Assembly: GCA_964399535.1 (NCBI GenBank)
Contig: CAYNRE010000005.1
Location: 620,001 to 684,000 of the forward strand
Source: CAYNRE01 sp964399535
GTDB taxonomy: Bacteria; Planctomycetota; Planctomycetia; Pirellulales; CAYNRE01
DNA length: 64,000 nt
Direction: 5' to 3'
Positions 44,263 to 53,570 of this stretch are shown here, piece after piece (within the stretch, counting starts at the first letter, position 1; every line of letters starts with the position of its first letter). The notes beneath the pieces were generated by a model. It ran no database searches. It was not told the DNA's origin and saw only the letters and a list, made by a program, of their open reading frames with translations. The position numbers were made by a program, and so were the translations under genes.

Positions 44263-46128
44263 ATGGAGCAATTCCGGAAGCCGCATCGTTCCCGCGCCGC
44301 GCTGCCCCAGGGGCACCGCCATCGACGCAACCCAGGCCAGTGGGGCGTGGCGCCTGCTTGGGCCGGTACTCTGCTCGTCGTACTGGCCGCGGGCTGCGGC
44401 GGTGCTTCGCCGGGCGAACCAACTGCCGGTAACGCAGCCGCGGCTCCGGCCGCTCGTTTGCCGCGAAATGACGCGCCCCGCGTCAAGCCCTTGGCGGGCA
44501 CGGCGAACCCCTCCGCTGGCTCAGGTCGCGGCGAGCCGAGTCGCCGCTGGTTCGTCGACGTAACCGAGCAACTAGGGCTACCGGTGCGACACGAGCCTTG
44601 GCCCGACGGACAATTCAATCTGCCTGAAATCATGGCGGGGGGCCTGGCCCTTTTCGATGCCAATGGCGATGGTCGGACCGACTTGCTCCAGGTGCGGTAT
44701 CCGCCGCCAAGTGGCCCAACGGAACCGGCACCCGACCGCTTGTTCCTGCAATCCGAATCGGGCCGCTTTATCGAGGCGCTCGATTCGGGCCTGGAGGATC
44801 CCGGCTATGGCCAGGGCGCGGCCGTGGGCGATATCGACGGCGACGGCGATCCCGACGTGTTGATTACCAACTTTGGGCCCAACCGGCTCTATCGCAACAC
44901 GGGAGGCGGGAAGTTTGAGGACATTACCGCCGAAGCGGGGCTAACCGCCGGCGCCGAGTGGTCGACCGCGGCCGCCTTCGTCGATTACGACCGCGACGGC
45001 GACCTGGATCTGATGGTGGTCCACTACGTGGAGTTCGACCCCGGCGTGGTCTGCAAGTTGCCCAACACGGTGCGCGACTATTGCGGACCCGACAGCTTCC
45101 GGCCCACGACCGACCAGCTCTTCGAAAACCTGGGCAACGGCCGGTTTCGCGAGGTGACCCAGACCGCCGGTATCGACCTGCCCGGCAAGGGGCTGGGGCT
45201 GATCTGCGGCGATTTCACGGGCGATGGCTGGGTCGATCTGTATGTGGCCAACGACGGGGAACCCAACTACCTGTGGGTTAACCAGACCGACGGCACCTTT
45301 CGCGAGGAAGCCCTTCTGCGCGGCGTGGCGGTCGATGGCTCGGGAAAGCCCGAGGCGAGCATGGGGCTGGTCGCCGCCGACTGGAACCACGACGGCCAAT
45401 GGGACCTGTTGAGCACGCACCTGCGCGGCGAGACCAACACGCTCTACCTGAGCCAGCGGCCCGGCTACTTTCGCGATGGCTCGGCCGCCACCGGACTGGC
45501 GGCGATCGACCGCCCCTACACCGGGTTTGGCTGCGCCGTGTTGGATATCGACCTTGACGGCGACAGCGATTTGGCCGTGGCCAACGGCCGGGTCTATCGC
45601 GGCCCATCGAACGAGTCGGCCCCCACCAGCCCGTTTTGGCGCCAGTTCGTCGAACCCAACTTGCTGATTGCCGGCGATGGCCAGGGCAAGTTTCGCAGTT
45701 TGGCCACGGAAGGTGGCGATTTCACCCAGTCGCTAGCTGCCAGCCGGGGCCTGGCCGCGACCGACCTGGACGCTGACGGCGACCTGGACCTGGTCGTGGC
45801 CGACCTTGCCGACACCTGGCGGGTATACCGCAACGATGCCCCCCGCGCGGGCAATCACTGGCTCGTGGTTCGCCCGCTGACGGCTGGCCGCGATGCTCTT
45901 GGCGCCACCGTGCGCATCGAAGCTGGGGGAAAGGCGCAGTCTCGGCTCTGCGTGGCCGCGGCCAGCTACCTGACCAGCGGCGATCCTCGGGCTCATTTCG
46001 GCTTAGGGCCACACGCCCGGGTCGAGCGTGTCGAGGTCGAGTGGCCCAGCGGGCGTCGCGAGCGTTTCAGCGTCGACGAGGTCGACCAGGTTCTCGAAGT
46101 GGTCGAATCCACCGGGAGCCCACCCTGA
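44263..46128 (+). CDS. CRTAC1-type FG-GAP repeat and ASPIC/UnbV lipoprotein
   Basis: The 621-residue protein has a lipobox (VVLAAGCGG) after an N-terminal leader. The body is an FG-GAP beta-propeller with repeated calcium-type motifs: FDANGDGRTD, DIDGDGDPD, DYDRDGDLD, DLDADGDLD. The end is an ASPIC/UnbV domain (GRDALGATVRIEAGG, and a VEVEWPSGRRERF tail). This architecture is common in planctomycetes and predicts a periplasmic or outer-surface protein; function unknown. The stop TGA overlaps the ATG of the TPR gene as TGATG, indicating coupling. The start at 44263 has poor ribosome spacing. Confidence 0.88.
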   Translation: MEQFRKPHRSRAALPQGHRHRRNPGQWGVAPAWAGTLLVVLAAGCGGASPGEPTAGNAAAAPAARLPRNDAPRVKPLAGTANPSAGSGRGEPSRRWFVDVTEQLGLPVRHEPWPDGQFNLPEIMAGGLALFDANGDGRTDLLQVRYPPPSGPTEPAPDRLFLQSESGRFIEALDSGLEDPGYGQGAAVGDIDGDGDPDVLITNFGPNRLYRNTGGGKFEDITAEAGLTAGAEWSTAAAFVDYDRDGDLDLMVVHYVEFDPGVVCKLPNTVRDYCGPDSFRPTTDQLFENLGNGRFREVTQTAGIDLPGKGLGLICGDFTGDGWVDLYVANDGEPNYLWVNQTDGTFREEALLRGVAVDGSGKPEASMGLVAADWNHDGQWDLLSTHLRGETNTLYLSQRPGYFRDGSAATGLAAIDRPYTGFGCAVLDIDLDGDSDLAVANGRVYRGPSNESAPTSPFWRQFVEPNLLIAGDGQGKFRSLATEGGDFTQSLAASRGLAATDLDADGDLDLVVADLADTWRVYRNDAPRAGNHWLVVRPLTAGRDALGATVRIEAGGKAQSRLCVAAASYLTSGDPRAHFGLGPHARVERVEVEWPSGRRERFSVDEVDQVLEVVESTGSPP

Positions 46129-47528
46129 TGCATCGGCGCTGGCCAGCATTCTGGCTTCTCACGTTAGCCCCGCTTGCCGGCTGCGGTAATTCGGCCGAGC
46201 CGGCCGCGCCATCCAGCCGTTCGCCGACCAGCACATCTAGCGGCGAGCGTGCGGTGGCGGTGCCCGAACCCGATCTCGCGCCGGTTAGCGATCCGGGCGT
46301 ATCCGCGGCGATTACCCAGGCCCGCCAGAATGTGCTCAACCAGCCCACTTCGGCCGCGGCCTGGGCACGGTACGGCCATGTGCTGTTCATCCATTTTTTC
46401 CGGCCCGAGGCAGTCGCCTGTTATCGCCGAGCCACGCAACTGGAGCCCCATGATTTCCGCTGGTGGTATTATTTCGGCAAATCGCAGGCGAAGACCGATT
46501 CCGCCGCGGCCCGAGAGGCACTGGCCCGGGCACTGGAACTCGACGACAACTACGCCCCGCTGCACGCGGCCTACGCGGGGCTGCTCGAGGAAGTAGGCGG
46601 CGGACCGGCGCTCGCGCACCATTTGAAGCGGGCCGTCGAATTGGATCCGGATAGCGAAACATCGCTATTGCTGCGGGCGGCGCTGGCCGAGATGAACCAG
46701 GACGCCGCCGCGGCCCGTCGCGATCTCGAAGCGCTGCTGGCGCGGCACCCCAACTGCCGCGATGCCCACCACGCGCTGCTCCGGGTTTGCCAGGCGGTGG
46801 GCGACCAGCAGGGGGCCGCCAAGCATGCCCAGGCCCTGGCCACTGCGCACGAGCGGGCCGAAAGCACCGACCCCCTCTGGGAGGAAGTGATTTGGTCCGC
46901 GGCCAGCCGCGAGGAACTGACCCGGCAGGCCGAGTTCCTTCTGTCGGCGGGTCAACCCGCCCTGGCCCTCGAGCGGTACGAGCGGATACTCGAGTTCCAC
47001 CAGCCCGCGGCCGACTTACTGGTGGGTTACGCATCGGCGCTGCGCGACGCGGGTCAACTCGACCGCTGCCGGCCGGTCTTTGAGGAAGCGATTGCACGCT
47101 GCCGAACCGCTTTGGAAGCGGACAACGACACAGCGACGTTAAACCTGCTTGCCCAGGCCCTGCGAGGTTTGGCCATTGCCGAGGTGCGGGCGGACCACTG
47201 GGATCCGGCCGAGTCGCTCCTTCGCCAGGCGCTTGAGTCGGTGCCCGACGACCCGATTACCGGGGCTTATCTCGGCAATTTGCTGGGCCAGCTCGGTGTT
47301 CAAGCGGCCGACCGGCAGCAATGGGAAGATGCCCAGCGGCGATTCCGCGAAGCAGCATCGCTGTTGCCCAACGACCCCGAGGCAGCCTACAACCTGGCTT
47401 GGACTTTGTGGAAGCAAGGCCGATCGGCCGACGCCCTGGCCGAGCTGGCCCATTTCGCCGAGAAGCACTCGCTCGACGATCGGCTGAACCGCCTGCGGCG
47501 TGAAATCGAGGAGCCGTCGGGCCCTTAG
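46128..47528 (+). CDS. TPR-repeat lipoprotein coupled to the CRTAC gene
   Basis: The 466-residue product has a lipobox (LAPLAGC at residue 16) and is helical throughout. TPR-like units include TSAAAWARYGHVLFIHFFRP, RRATQLEPHDFRWWYYFGKS, ALARALELDDNYAPLHAAY and the final PNDPEAAYNLAWTLWKQGR. GGGAG lies upstream, and the ATG overlaps the preceding CRTAC stop, so the two are translated together and probably form a complex. It would sit on the periplasmic side of the inner or outer membrane. Confidence 0.88.
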   Translation: MHRRWPAFWLLTLAPLAGCGNSAEPAAPSSRSPTSTSSGERAVAVPEPDLAPVSDPGVSAAITQARQNVLNQPTSAAAWARYGHVLFIHFFRPEAVACYRRATQLEPHDFRWWYYFGKSQAKTDSAAAREALARALELDDNYAPLHAAYAGLLEEVGGGPALAHHLKRAVELDPDSETSLLLRAALAEMNQDAAAARRDLEALLARHPNCRDAHHALLRVCQAVGDQQGAAKHAQALATAHERAESTDPLWEEVIWSAASREELTRQAEFLLSAGQPALALERYERILEFHQPAADLLVGYASALRDAGQLDRCRPVFEEAIARCRTALEADNDTATLNLLAQALRGLAIAEVRADHWDPAESLLRQALESVPDDPITGAYLGNLLGQLGVQAADRQQWEDAQRRFREAASLLPNDPEAAYNLAWTLWKQGRSADALAELAHFAEKHSLDDRLNRLRREIEEPSGP

Positions 47529-47540
47529 TTTCGCGCGGCC

Positions 47541-47568
47541 GTATGCCAGGTGCCGTATGCCGGGTGCC
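47541..47568. repeat. Two tandem copies of a 14-base unit
   Basis: GTATGCCAGGTGCC is followed by GTATGCCGGGTGCC, and related CGCGCG and GCCGGGTGC pieces surround it to about 47610. It lies between the convergent stops of the TPR lipoprotein and the second CRTAC gene and has no evident function. Confidence 0.65.
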
Positions 47569-47653
47569 GTATCGCGCGCCGCCCCTTGCCGGGTGCGGTT
47601 TCGCGCGGGCCGCCAATTTGGCGCTACACTTCGCCGCGCGCGCGATCGCCAGG

Positions 47654-49534
47654 CTAACCCCCCTGAGGCTGCTCGATCACCGTCAGCCGGTCGACCGGCA
47701 CCGGGCCAACGTCTTGCTCAGTGCCGTCGGGCCAACGAATCGTCAGCCGATCGACTTTGGCCGTGCGCCCCAGCCCGAACGTAATCGGCAGTTCCACCTG
47801 CGACAGGTAGCTCCGCGTGGGGCGCACCTCGGCGAGTTGCACTTTGCCCCCCGACTCGAGCTGGACCACAGCGCCCAGGGCGTCGCGATTGGCGCCGGAG
47901 CCGACCAACTTGAGCCGCACCCAGTGGTGGCCCAATTGTTGGTCGTTTCGCAAGACGCGCGGCCGGCCGCCGAGCGCGGCCACCACCAGGTCCAGGTCGC
48001 CATCGCCGTCCAGATCGCCGTAGGCGGATCCCCGCCCGACCAGCGGCCGCAGCAAGTCGGGGCCGGCCGTCGATTCTTCCCAGGGCACGAATTCTCGCGC
48101 CGCCGCCGGGCTGGCGTTCCAAAAAAACTTGGGCGGCTGTGCATACGACTGGCTCGCCTGCACCCGGGCAATTTCCGGCTCGAGGTGGCCGTTGGCCAAG
48201 AACAAATCGTCGCGGCCATCCAGATCGGCATCGAAGAAAAGCACGCCAAAGGTAAGCGATTGGCGCGTGGCGGGGCCCAGCCCGCTGGCGATTGCCTCGT
48301 CGGCAAAGTGGCCGCGATCGTCCTGGCTTACGTAAAGGGCGGTCATTTCGAGCGCGAAGTTGCCAATCGCGATCGCCCGGGCCGATCGCCGCCGCAACCA
48401 GCTCGAATCGATCCCCATGGCGCCGCGGGCTCGGCCGTTGGGGTCGAATGCCAACCCGGCCACGGCACCGCGCTCGCGAAAGGTGCCGTTCCGCTCGTTG
48501 CGGAAGAGGAAATTGGGCACGGTGTCGTTGGCCACGACCAGGTCGATCCAGCCATCGCCATCCAGGTCGGTGGGAAGCACCCCCAGTGTCTTGGCCATCG
48601 GCCGGGCACTCGGCGGGTGGCGAATGATGACGGCCGCGGGAATGGTGACGTCGGTGAACCCCTGGGCCCCATCGTTGCGATAGAAATAGGGCCGGGTCCC
48701 CTCGAAATCGGTCGGGGGGCCATAGGCCCGCCCTAGCCCCACCAGTTGAAAGCCCTGGCGCTGGTCGAGCTCGCGCGACCAGCGCACGTAGTTCCCCACG
48801 AATAGATCGAGATCGCCGTCGCGGTCGTAGTCGAGCCAGGCCGCGGCGGTACTCCAGGCCTCTTTCTGGCCGGCCACGCCCAACGACTCAGTCACCTCGA
48901 CAAACTTGCCCTCCACGTTGCGCAATAGCCGGTTGGGGCCAACGGCCGTGAAGAACAAATCGGGCCAGCCGTCGGCGTCGTAGTCTCCCACGGCCACGCC
49001 CATGCCGTAAAACGACAACCCAAGCCCGGCCTGGTCGGTCACGTTTTGAAACTTGCCCGACCCGTCGTTGGCATACAGCATCGGGGTGGGCATTGGCTCG
49101 GGCGCGGGCGAATCGTCCCAAGGCCAGCGGCTGCCGTTGACGAATAACAGGTCCTGGTCCCCGTCGCGGTCGTAGTCGAGCACCGCCACCCCGCCCCCCA
49201 GCGCTTCGGGCAGCAGCTTCTCGCCCGTAGCACCGGTGAAATGCACGAAGTCGACGCCACACTGGTCGGTAATGTCGGTCCAAGGCACCAGGGGCGGAGG
49301 GCCCCCCGGGCGCAAATCGGCCGCGGGCAGGTTGGCGTCGATGGCCGCCACGGCCTGGGTGCCACCGCGGAACCAGGAGTCGACGTACCACACCAGCAGG
49401 CTACCGGCCAGAAGCACCACGACGAACAGCACCGAGCGAACGATCGCCCGCTCAATCACGCGCTCGCCGCGGCGAATGGCGGCGGGGTCGTCTTCCGGCG
49501 CAGCGGCCGGTTCCGAAGCATTGCTCTCTGACAC
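47654..49534 (-). CDS. CRTAC1-type FG-GAP repeat and ASPIC/UnbV membrane protein
   Basis: This 626-residue paralog of the protein at 44263 has one N-terminal membrane helix (about 36-50, VLFVVVLLAGSLLVWYV) instead of a lipobox. The propeller has repeated motifs DYDRDGDQD, DYDADGWPD, DLDGDGWID, DADLDGRDD and DLDGDGDLD. The C-terminal ASPIC/UnbV region has RDALGAVVQLESGGK and LTIRWPDGTEQDVGPV. The gene is 20 bases downstream of the multihaem gene on the same strand, so it is the second gene of that operon. Function is unknown; calcium-bound surface binding is inference. Confidence 0.88.
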   Translation of the reverse strand: MSESNASEPAAAPEDDPAAIRRGERVIERAIVRSVLFVVVLLAGSLLVWYVDSWFRGGTQAVAAIDANLPAADLRPGGPPPLVPWTDITDQCGVDFVHFTGATGEKLLPEALGGGVAVLDYDRDGDQDLLFVNGSRWPWDDSPAPEPMPTPMLYANDGSGKFQNVTDQAGLGLSFYGMGVAVGDYDADGWPDLFFTAVGPNRLLRNVEGKFVEVTESLGVAGQKEAWSTAAAWLDYDRDGDLDLFVGNYVRWSRELDQRQGFQLVGLGRAYGPPTDFEGTRPYFYRNDGAQGFTDVTIPAAVIIRHPPSARPMAKTLGVLPTDLDGDGWIDLVVANDTVPNFLFRNERNGTFRERGAVAGLAFDPNGRARGAMGIDSSWLRRRSARAIAIGNFALEMTALYVSQDDRGHFADEAIASGLGPATRQSLTFGVLFFDADLDGRDDLFLANGHLEPEIARVQASQSYAQPPKFFWNASPAAAREFVPWEESTAGPDLLRPLVGRGSAYGDLDGDGDLDLVVAALGGRPRVLRNDQQLGHHWVRLKLVGSGANRDALGAVVQLESGGKVQLAEVRPTRSYLSQVELPITFGLGRTAKVDRLTIRWPDGTEQDVGPVPVDRLTVIEQPQGG

Positions 49535-49553
49535 CGGCGAACCATCCTTGCCG

Positions 49554-52451
49554 TCAATGGCCGGCCGCCGGCGGAGCGGCTGCCGGTGGCTCGATGCGGG
49601 GCGCTACCTGCGCCGGGCCGGGGCTCTCACCCGGCGCCAACAGGGGGTAAATTACCACCCGCTGCGACGCGTGATCGGCCGCTCGATTGGCCAGTCTGGC
49701 CCGGGTTACCGCCTGCTCGCGGGCATTATCGTCGATGCGATAGGTTTCGTGCAGGGCGCGGTGCCGCTCCGCCCGCTTTTCTTCGCCCAATTGCTGGAAA
49801 ATCAGGGCCAAATTGAAGTGGGCGGTCAAATTTTCGCTGTCTTCGGCCAACGTTTGCTCAAAACTTTCGACCGCCAAACGCAGCCACCGCTCGACCGCGG
49901 CACTGTCTTGCTGGCGGCGGGCCGCCTTGGCTCGCTCGAAACGCGCCTGGCCCAACTCGTTTCGCACCACGTAATCGCGCGAAAAATCGAACCCACGGCG
50001 GCGGGTATCGTCGTCTTGGTACTCTAGGGCCCGCAGAAAATTCTGCTCGGCCTCTTCCAGGTCGCCGCGCTGCTTGTGAATCATTCCCGAGAGCCAGGCC
50101 ACGGTCCAGGGGGGGGCGGGGGGCTCGGCCTGGACCGCGCGGGCCAACGCCTCGGCGGCGTCGTCCAAGCGGCCATCGGCTAAGTAGACCCGGGCCAGGT
50201 TCAAAGGGCCGTCGGCGCGCCCTAGCGATTCCACCATCGCAAACGCGTCGGCCGACTGGCGCAAATCTCCCTGCCCCCCCACGGTTTGCCCGTCGAGCAA
50301 CAGCCCGATGCCGAAATCGTTCCAGCGTTGCCAGAGCGGTTCCGCGGCCGGCGCAGAGTCCGGCACGGACTGGCTTCCCCCCTGCACCGGCAGCACCACG
50401 CGATCGCTGGCGATGACGGTGATCGGCAGGTCGTTGGCCGGGTCGCGGCTGCCGTTGTCGCGCACCGGCCGATCGTCGGGCCGGGTCACCTGGTCCAGCA
50501 CGTATTTCAGATAAAACTGGTCGAACTTGCGAAAGTTGAGCCGGGCGTCGATCGTAATCGGCCCCCGCGCGTCGGGAGGAACTCGCAAGGCGTAGTGCAC
50601 CACCTGGCCCGCGCCGGGCGGAATCTGGTGATCGTACAGCGGCACAAAAATATCCTGGGCGTTACGGCGGTCGATACGGCGCCCGTGGCGGTCGAGCACA
50701 AAGGCATTGACGAAATGCGACCAGGGATCGACCGCGCCGGAGGAATCGCGGGCACCGCTCTGGGCCAGGAGCCGATCGCCGTCGCGCACCTCGATTTCGA
50801 GCCACACCTCGTTCGAGTCGGCGGTTCCCTGGGTGAAGTGGTGCCCCAGCTTCAACGTGCGCAGGACCACCTCCAGCACGTAGCTTTCCCCGGGCTTCAG
50901 CTCGGGTAGTTGCGGGCGCAGCGGGGCCGTCAAGGGGCCGTCGATGGCCTCTCCGCCGCGCAGCCCAAACAGGTCGACGCGCACCGTGCCCTCGAGAAAC
51001 TTCTGGTGCACCGCCACGGTCGGGGGCTCGCCGCGCAAATAGGGCAAGGCCGTATTGGCACCCAGGAACAGGTGCTGATGGATGCTTGGCCGGTCGGTGC
51101 CGGGAAGCAGCCGAGCCCCGAAATCGGCCGAAGCCACGGCCGGCATGTGGCAGCCGTTGCAGTTGGTTTGCGCAGCGGGAGGGTAATAGAAGCTGCGCGC
51201 TCCGTGCCCCGAAACCCCCGAGAGCAGGTACGAATCGTAGTGATTCTGGCCGCGCAGCCAGGGTTTGTAATCGGTGAGCTCGCCGGGCAGGTGCACCTTG
51301 TGACAGGCGCCGCAGAACTCGGCGGTGCGGTGCAGCGGCTTGAGAAAGGTTTTCTTGTGAAACGCCGGCTTGGCCTTTACCAACTGGCGATTGAGCGCCG
51401 CCAGAAAGGGCTGCTCATGCCCCGCCCAGGGGTAGTGCAGCGGCTCTTCGATGGTGAAATCGGCGTTCCCCCGGCTGCTGTTGACGTGGGTGATGGCATG
51501 ACAAACCGTGCAAGTGATCCCAGCCTGCGCCGTCGGATGGTGAATGTCGTCGAACTTCGGATCGTCGAACGCCCCGGAAAAGAAGGGCACCGGGTCGTGG
51601 CACCCCGCGCAGAAGCGCGACCCTTGAACATTGCCGTTGCGCTCCAGCATTACGGCCCGGGTTTCTCGCACGCTGGCCAGGTACATGGGATTGTTGAACG
51701 AACTGAAGCGGTGCGCGCTGTGAAACCAGCCCTGGTAGGCGTCCTGGTGACACTCCTGGCAATAGTGGTCCATCATCAGCGTTTGCGACGGTATGAATTC
51801 GCCGCTCGACGTGCGGGCCAGGCTGGGCCGGAAATACTGCTCTCCTTCGGCCGGACCGACCGTGTTCCAACGGCGCGGATCGAGCGAGTGCAGGCTGAGT
51901 GCCGCCAAGACCAGTGCGGCCACCCCCGCCAGGTAGCCCAACCCGAGCCGCCAGGCAATGGGCGGGCCGGCAAGCCGGTGCAACCAATACATCCACAGCG
52001 CGGCCAGCGGCGCGCCCAGGTGCAGCCAATAAACCACCTGTCGGCCGCCCGAGGATTTCAACTCCAGCGGCCCCAGCCGCATCAGCAATAGCCCGCTGAC
52101 CAACAGCGCCACCAGCGCCACCAACAGCGCGTAACCCACCTGTCGGGCACGGCGGTTGGGGCGCTGCCGCGCGGCCACCAGGTGTGCGGCCACGAAAACC
52201 GTGGTCGGTACCACCAACAGCAGCCCCAGCCCAAGATGGACCAGAACCATGCAGAGATAAAAGTAGTTCTGATAGGTCCGGCCGGTGGCCCACTCCAGCA
52301 GCGTCACGCTGCTCAGGTAGAGCGAGTTGGCCGCCAGAATCGCCAGCCCGCCCAACAACCCCCACAGCAGCCGCCGCAGTGCCGGGCCGACGGCAGGCGG
52401 AAACCGGCTAGGCCGAGGCACGCCTTGCGAAAGTGGAGGTGGACTTGCCAT
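49554..52451 (-). CDS. Multihaem cytochrome c with membrane helices and C-terminal TPR region
   Basis: The 965-residue protein starts with 4-5 membrane helices (about 25-190), then a periplasmic multihaem domain with five CxxCH haem-binding motifs: CQECH (about 230), CAGCH (280), CTVCH (315), CGACH (381), CNGCH (430). A long beta-rich region follows and then TPR-like repeats from about 700 on (LARVYLADGRLDDAAEALAR, RDLEEAEQNFLRAL). It is predicted to transfer electrons across or along the envelope. The CRTAC gene follows after 20 bases, and the NagB-like gene precedes by 41 bases. The electron donor and acceptor cannot be read from sequence. Confidence 0.88.
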   Translation of the reverse strand: MASPPPLSQGVPRPSRFPPAVGPALRRLLWGLLGGLAILAANSLYLSSVTLLEWATGRTYQNYFYLCMVLVHLGLGLLLVVPTTVFVAAHLVAARQRPNRRARQVGYALLVALVALLVSGLLLMRLGPLELKSSGGRQVVYWLHLGAPLAALWMYWLHRLAGPPIAWRLGLGYLAGVAALVLAALSLHSLDPRRWNTVGPAEGEQYFRPSLARTSSGEFIPSQTLMMDHYCQECHQDAYQGWFHSAHRFSSFNNPMYLASVRETRAVMLERNGNVQGSRFCAGCHDPVPFFSGAFDDPKFDDIHHPTAQAGITCTVCHAITHVNSSRGNADFTIEEPLHYPWAGHEQPFLAALNRQLVKAKPAFHKKTFLKPLHRTAEFCGACHKVHLPGELTDYKPWLRGQNHYDSYLLSGVSGHGARSFYYPPAAQTNCNGCHMPAVASADFGARLLPGTDRPSIHQHLFLGANTALPYLRGEPPTVAVHQKFLEGTVRVDLFGLRGGEAIDGPLTAPLRPQLPELKPGESYVLEVVLRTLKLGHHFTQGTADSNEVWLEIEVRDGDRLLAQSGARDSSGAVDPWSHFVNAFVLDRHGRRIDRRNAQDIFVPLYDHQIPPGAGQVVHYALRVPPDARGPITIDARLNFRKFDQFYLKYVLDQVTRPDDRPVRDNGSRDPANDLPITVIASDRVVLPVQGGSQSVPDSAPAAEPLWQRWNDFGIGLLLDGQTVGGQGDLRQSADAFAMVESLGRADGPLNLARVYLADGRLDDAAEALARAVQAEPPAPPWTVAWLSGMIHKQRGDLEEAEQNFLRALEYQDDDTRRRGFDFSRDYVVRNELGQARFERAKAARRQQDSAAVERWLRLAVESFEQTLAEDSENLTAHFNLALIFQQLGEEKRAERHRALHETYRIDDNAREQAVTRARLANRAADHASQRVVIYPLLAPGESPGPAQVAPRIEPPAAAPPAAGH

Positions 52452-52492
52452 GGCTTACCCACTCGCGATCCGCCCTGGGAGGCAGTCCGTTC

Positions 52493-53428
52493 TCAATGCA
52501 TTTCAACCCGGCAGCTACCGATGCCCGGCCGGTAGAAGTTGAACTGCACCTGGGGATGCTCGGCCAAGAGCGACATCGGCACCGCGGTATCAACGATGCC
52601 CTGGGAAATCATCAGCGTGGTCAGCCGCATCCCCAGGGGGTTGTCGTGCTGCCCGGCGTGCCAAATGCTGACCTTGTCGGCCAGCCAGGTCTCTCGGGGC
52701 CCGACCGTCAGCGCCTGAGTGGGAACGCCCGCCACGTTGCCTCCGCCACTGGTCCGGGCATTCTGCATCAGTGTCATCGGATGCAGATCCACCACCCGGG
52801 TACCCAGCCGTCGATACTCAGCGGCCGGCGGAGGCTCGTTGGCCCAGGCCCCCTCGCGCCGCGGCGGATCGTTAAAAGCCCAATGCTTCACCTCGCCCTG
52901 GCCCCCCTGCATCACCGCGCAGCGCACCCCCTGCCAGCTTTCCAGATAGGGGCGCACATCCGCCAAGGGGAAATGGATCTGGCTATCGGGCATCCGCAGC
53001 CGCGGCGCGATCCGATCGAAACATAGCTCGCGATCGGCCCTGGCGAACGAAAGCGGGTGGGTTTCGGGCACTTCGCGGCCGTGTTGATACCATTCGTCCA
53101 TGCCCCAAAAATGGGCACTGCGCACGTCGAGTTCCAATTCGTTGACCAGCCGGGCCACGAGCGGTAGCTGTTCAGTCGGGCCGATCGGTCCGCAAATTCC
53201 CACGGGGTTGTCGCGCGTCGACTGGCGCCAGGCGCTTACATACTCCAGGGCTTCAGCCAGGTAGAAATCTTCCAGTGTGTCGTAGGCTACGATGCGAAAA
53301 CCGGGCCGCGATAGCCCTAACAACTGCTCCGCCGTCAGCGCGGCGGCGTCGTTCAAAAGCGCCTCGTCGAGGGTTGTATAGTCCCACCAGCCAGGAGCTA
53401 CCACACTTTCACGACGCGGCATTGCCAA
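52493..53428 (-). CDS. Divergent glucosamine-6-phosphate isomerase (NagB)-like protein
   Basis: The 311-residue protein has the NagB fold pattern: FWGMDEWYQHG (Asp of the LDEY motif) and VMQGGQGEVKHWAFNDPP, where canonical NagB has GxDGHIAFNEP. The His is kept, but the Asp two residues before it is Val here, so the ring-opening base of NagB appears lost. It may have another function or different residues. It begins the minus-strand run with the multihaem and CRTAC genes. Start at 53428, or the Met two codons later. NagA lies far away at 27645. Confidence 0.75.
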   Translation of the reverse strand: MAMPRRESVVAPGWWDYTTLDEALLNDAAALTAEQLLGLSRPGFRIVAYDTLEDFYLAEALEYVSAWRQSTRDNPVGICGPIGPTEQLPLVARLVNELELDVRSAHFWGMDEWYQHGREVPETHPLSFARADRELCFDRIAPRLRMPDSQIHFPLADVRPYLESWQGVRCAVMQGGQGEVKHWAFNDPPRREGAWANEPPPAAEYRRLGTRVVDLHPMTLMQNARTSGGGNVAGVPTQALTVGPRETWLADKVSIWHAGQHDNPLGMRLTTLMISQGIVDTAVPMSLLAEHPQVQFNFYRPGIGSCRVEMH

Positions 53429-53570
53429 AACGCCTTTCTACTTGGAAAGCGACTTTGCACCGGGAACCCACGCAACACCACGCGACGACGCCCCTTGGGC
53501 CCGGGCAGCGCGCAACGATTGCTCACCCCCCCCTTGTACCGCGCGGCGCCGGGCGGCTCAATGAACCACG

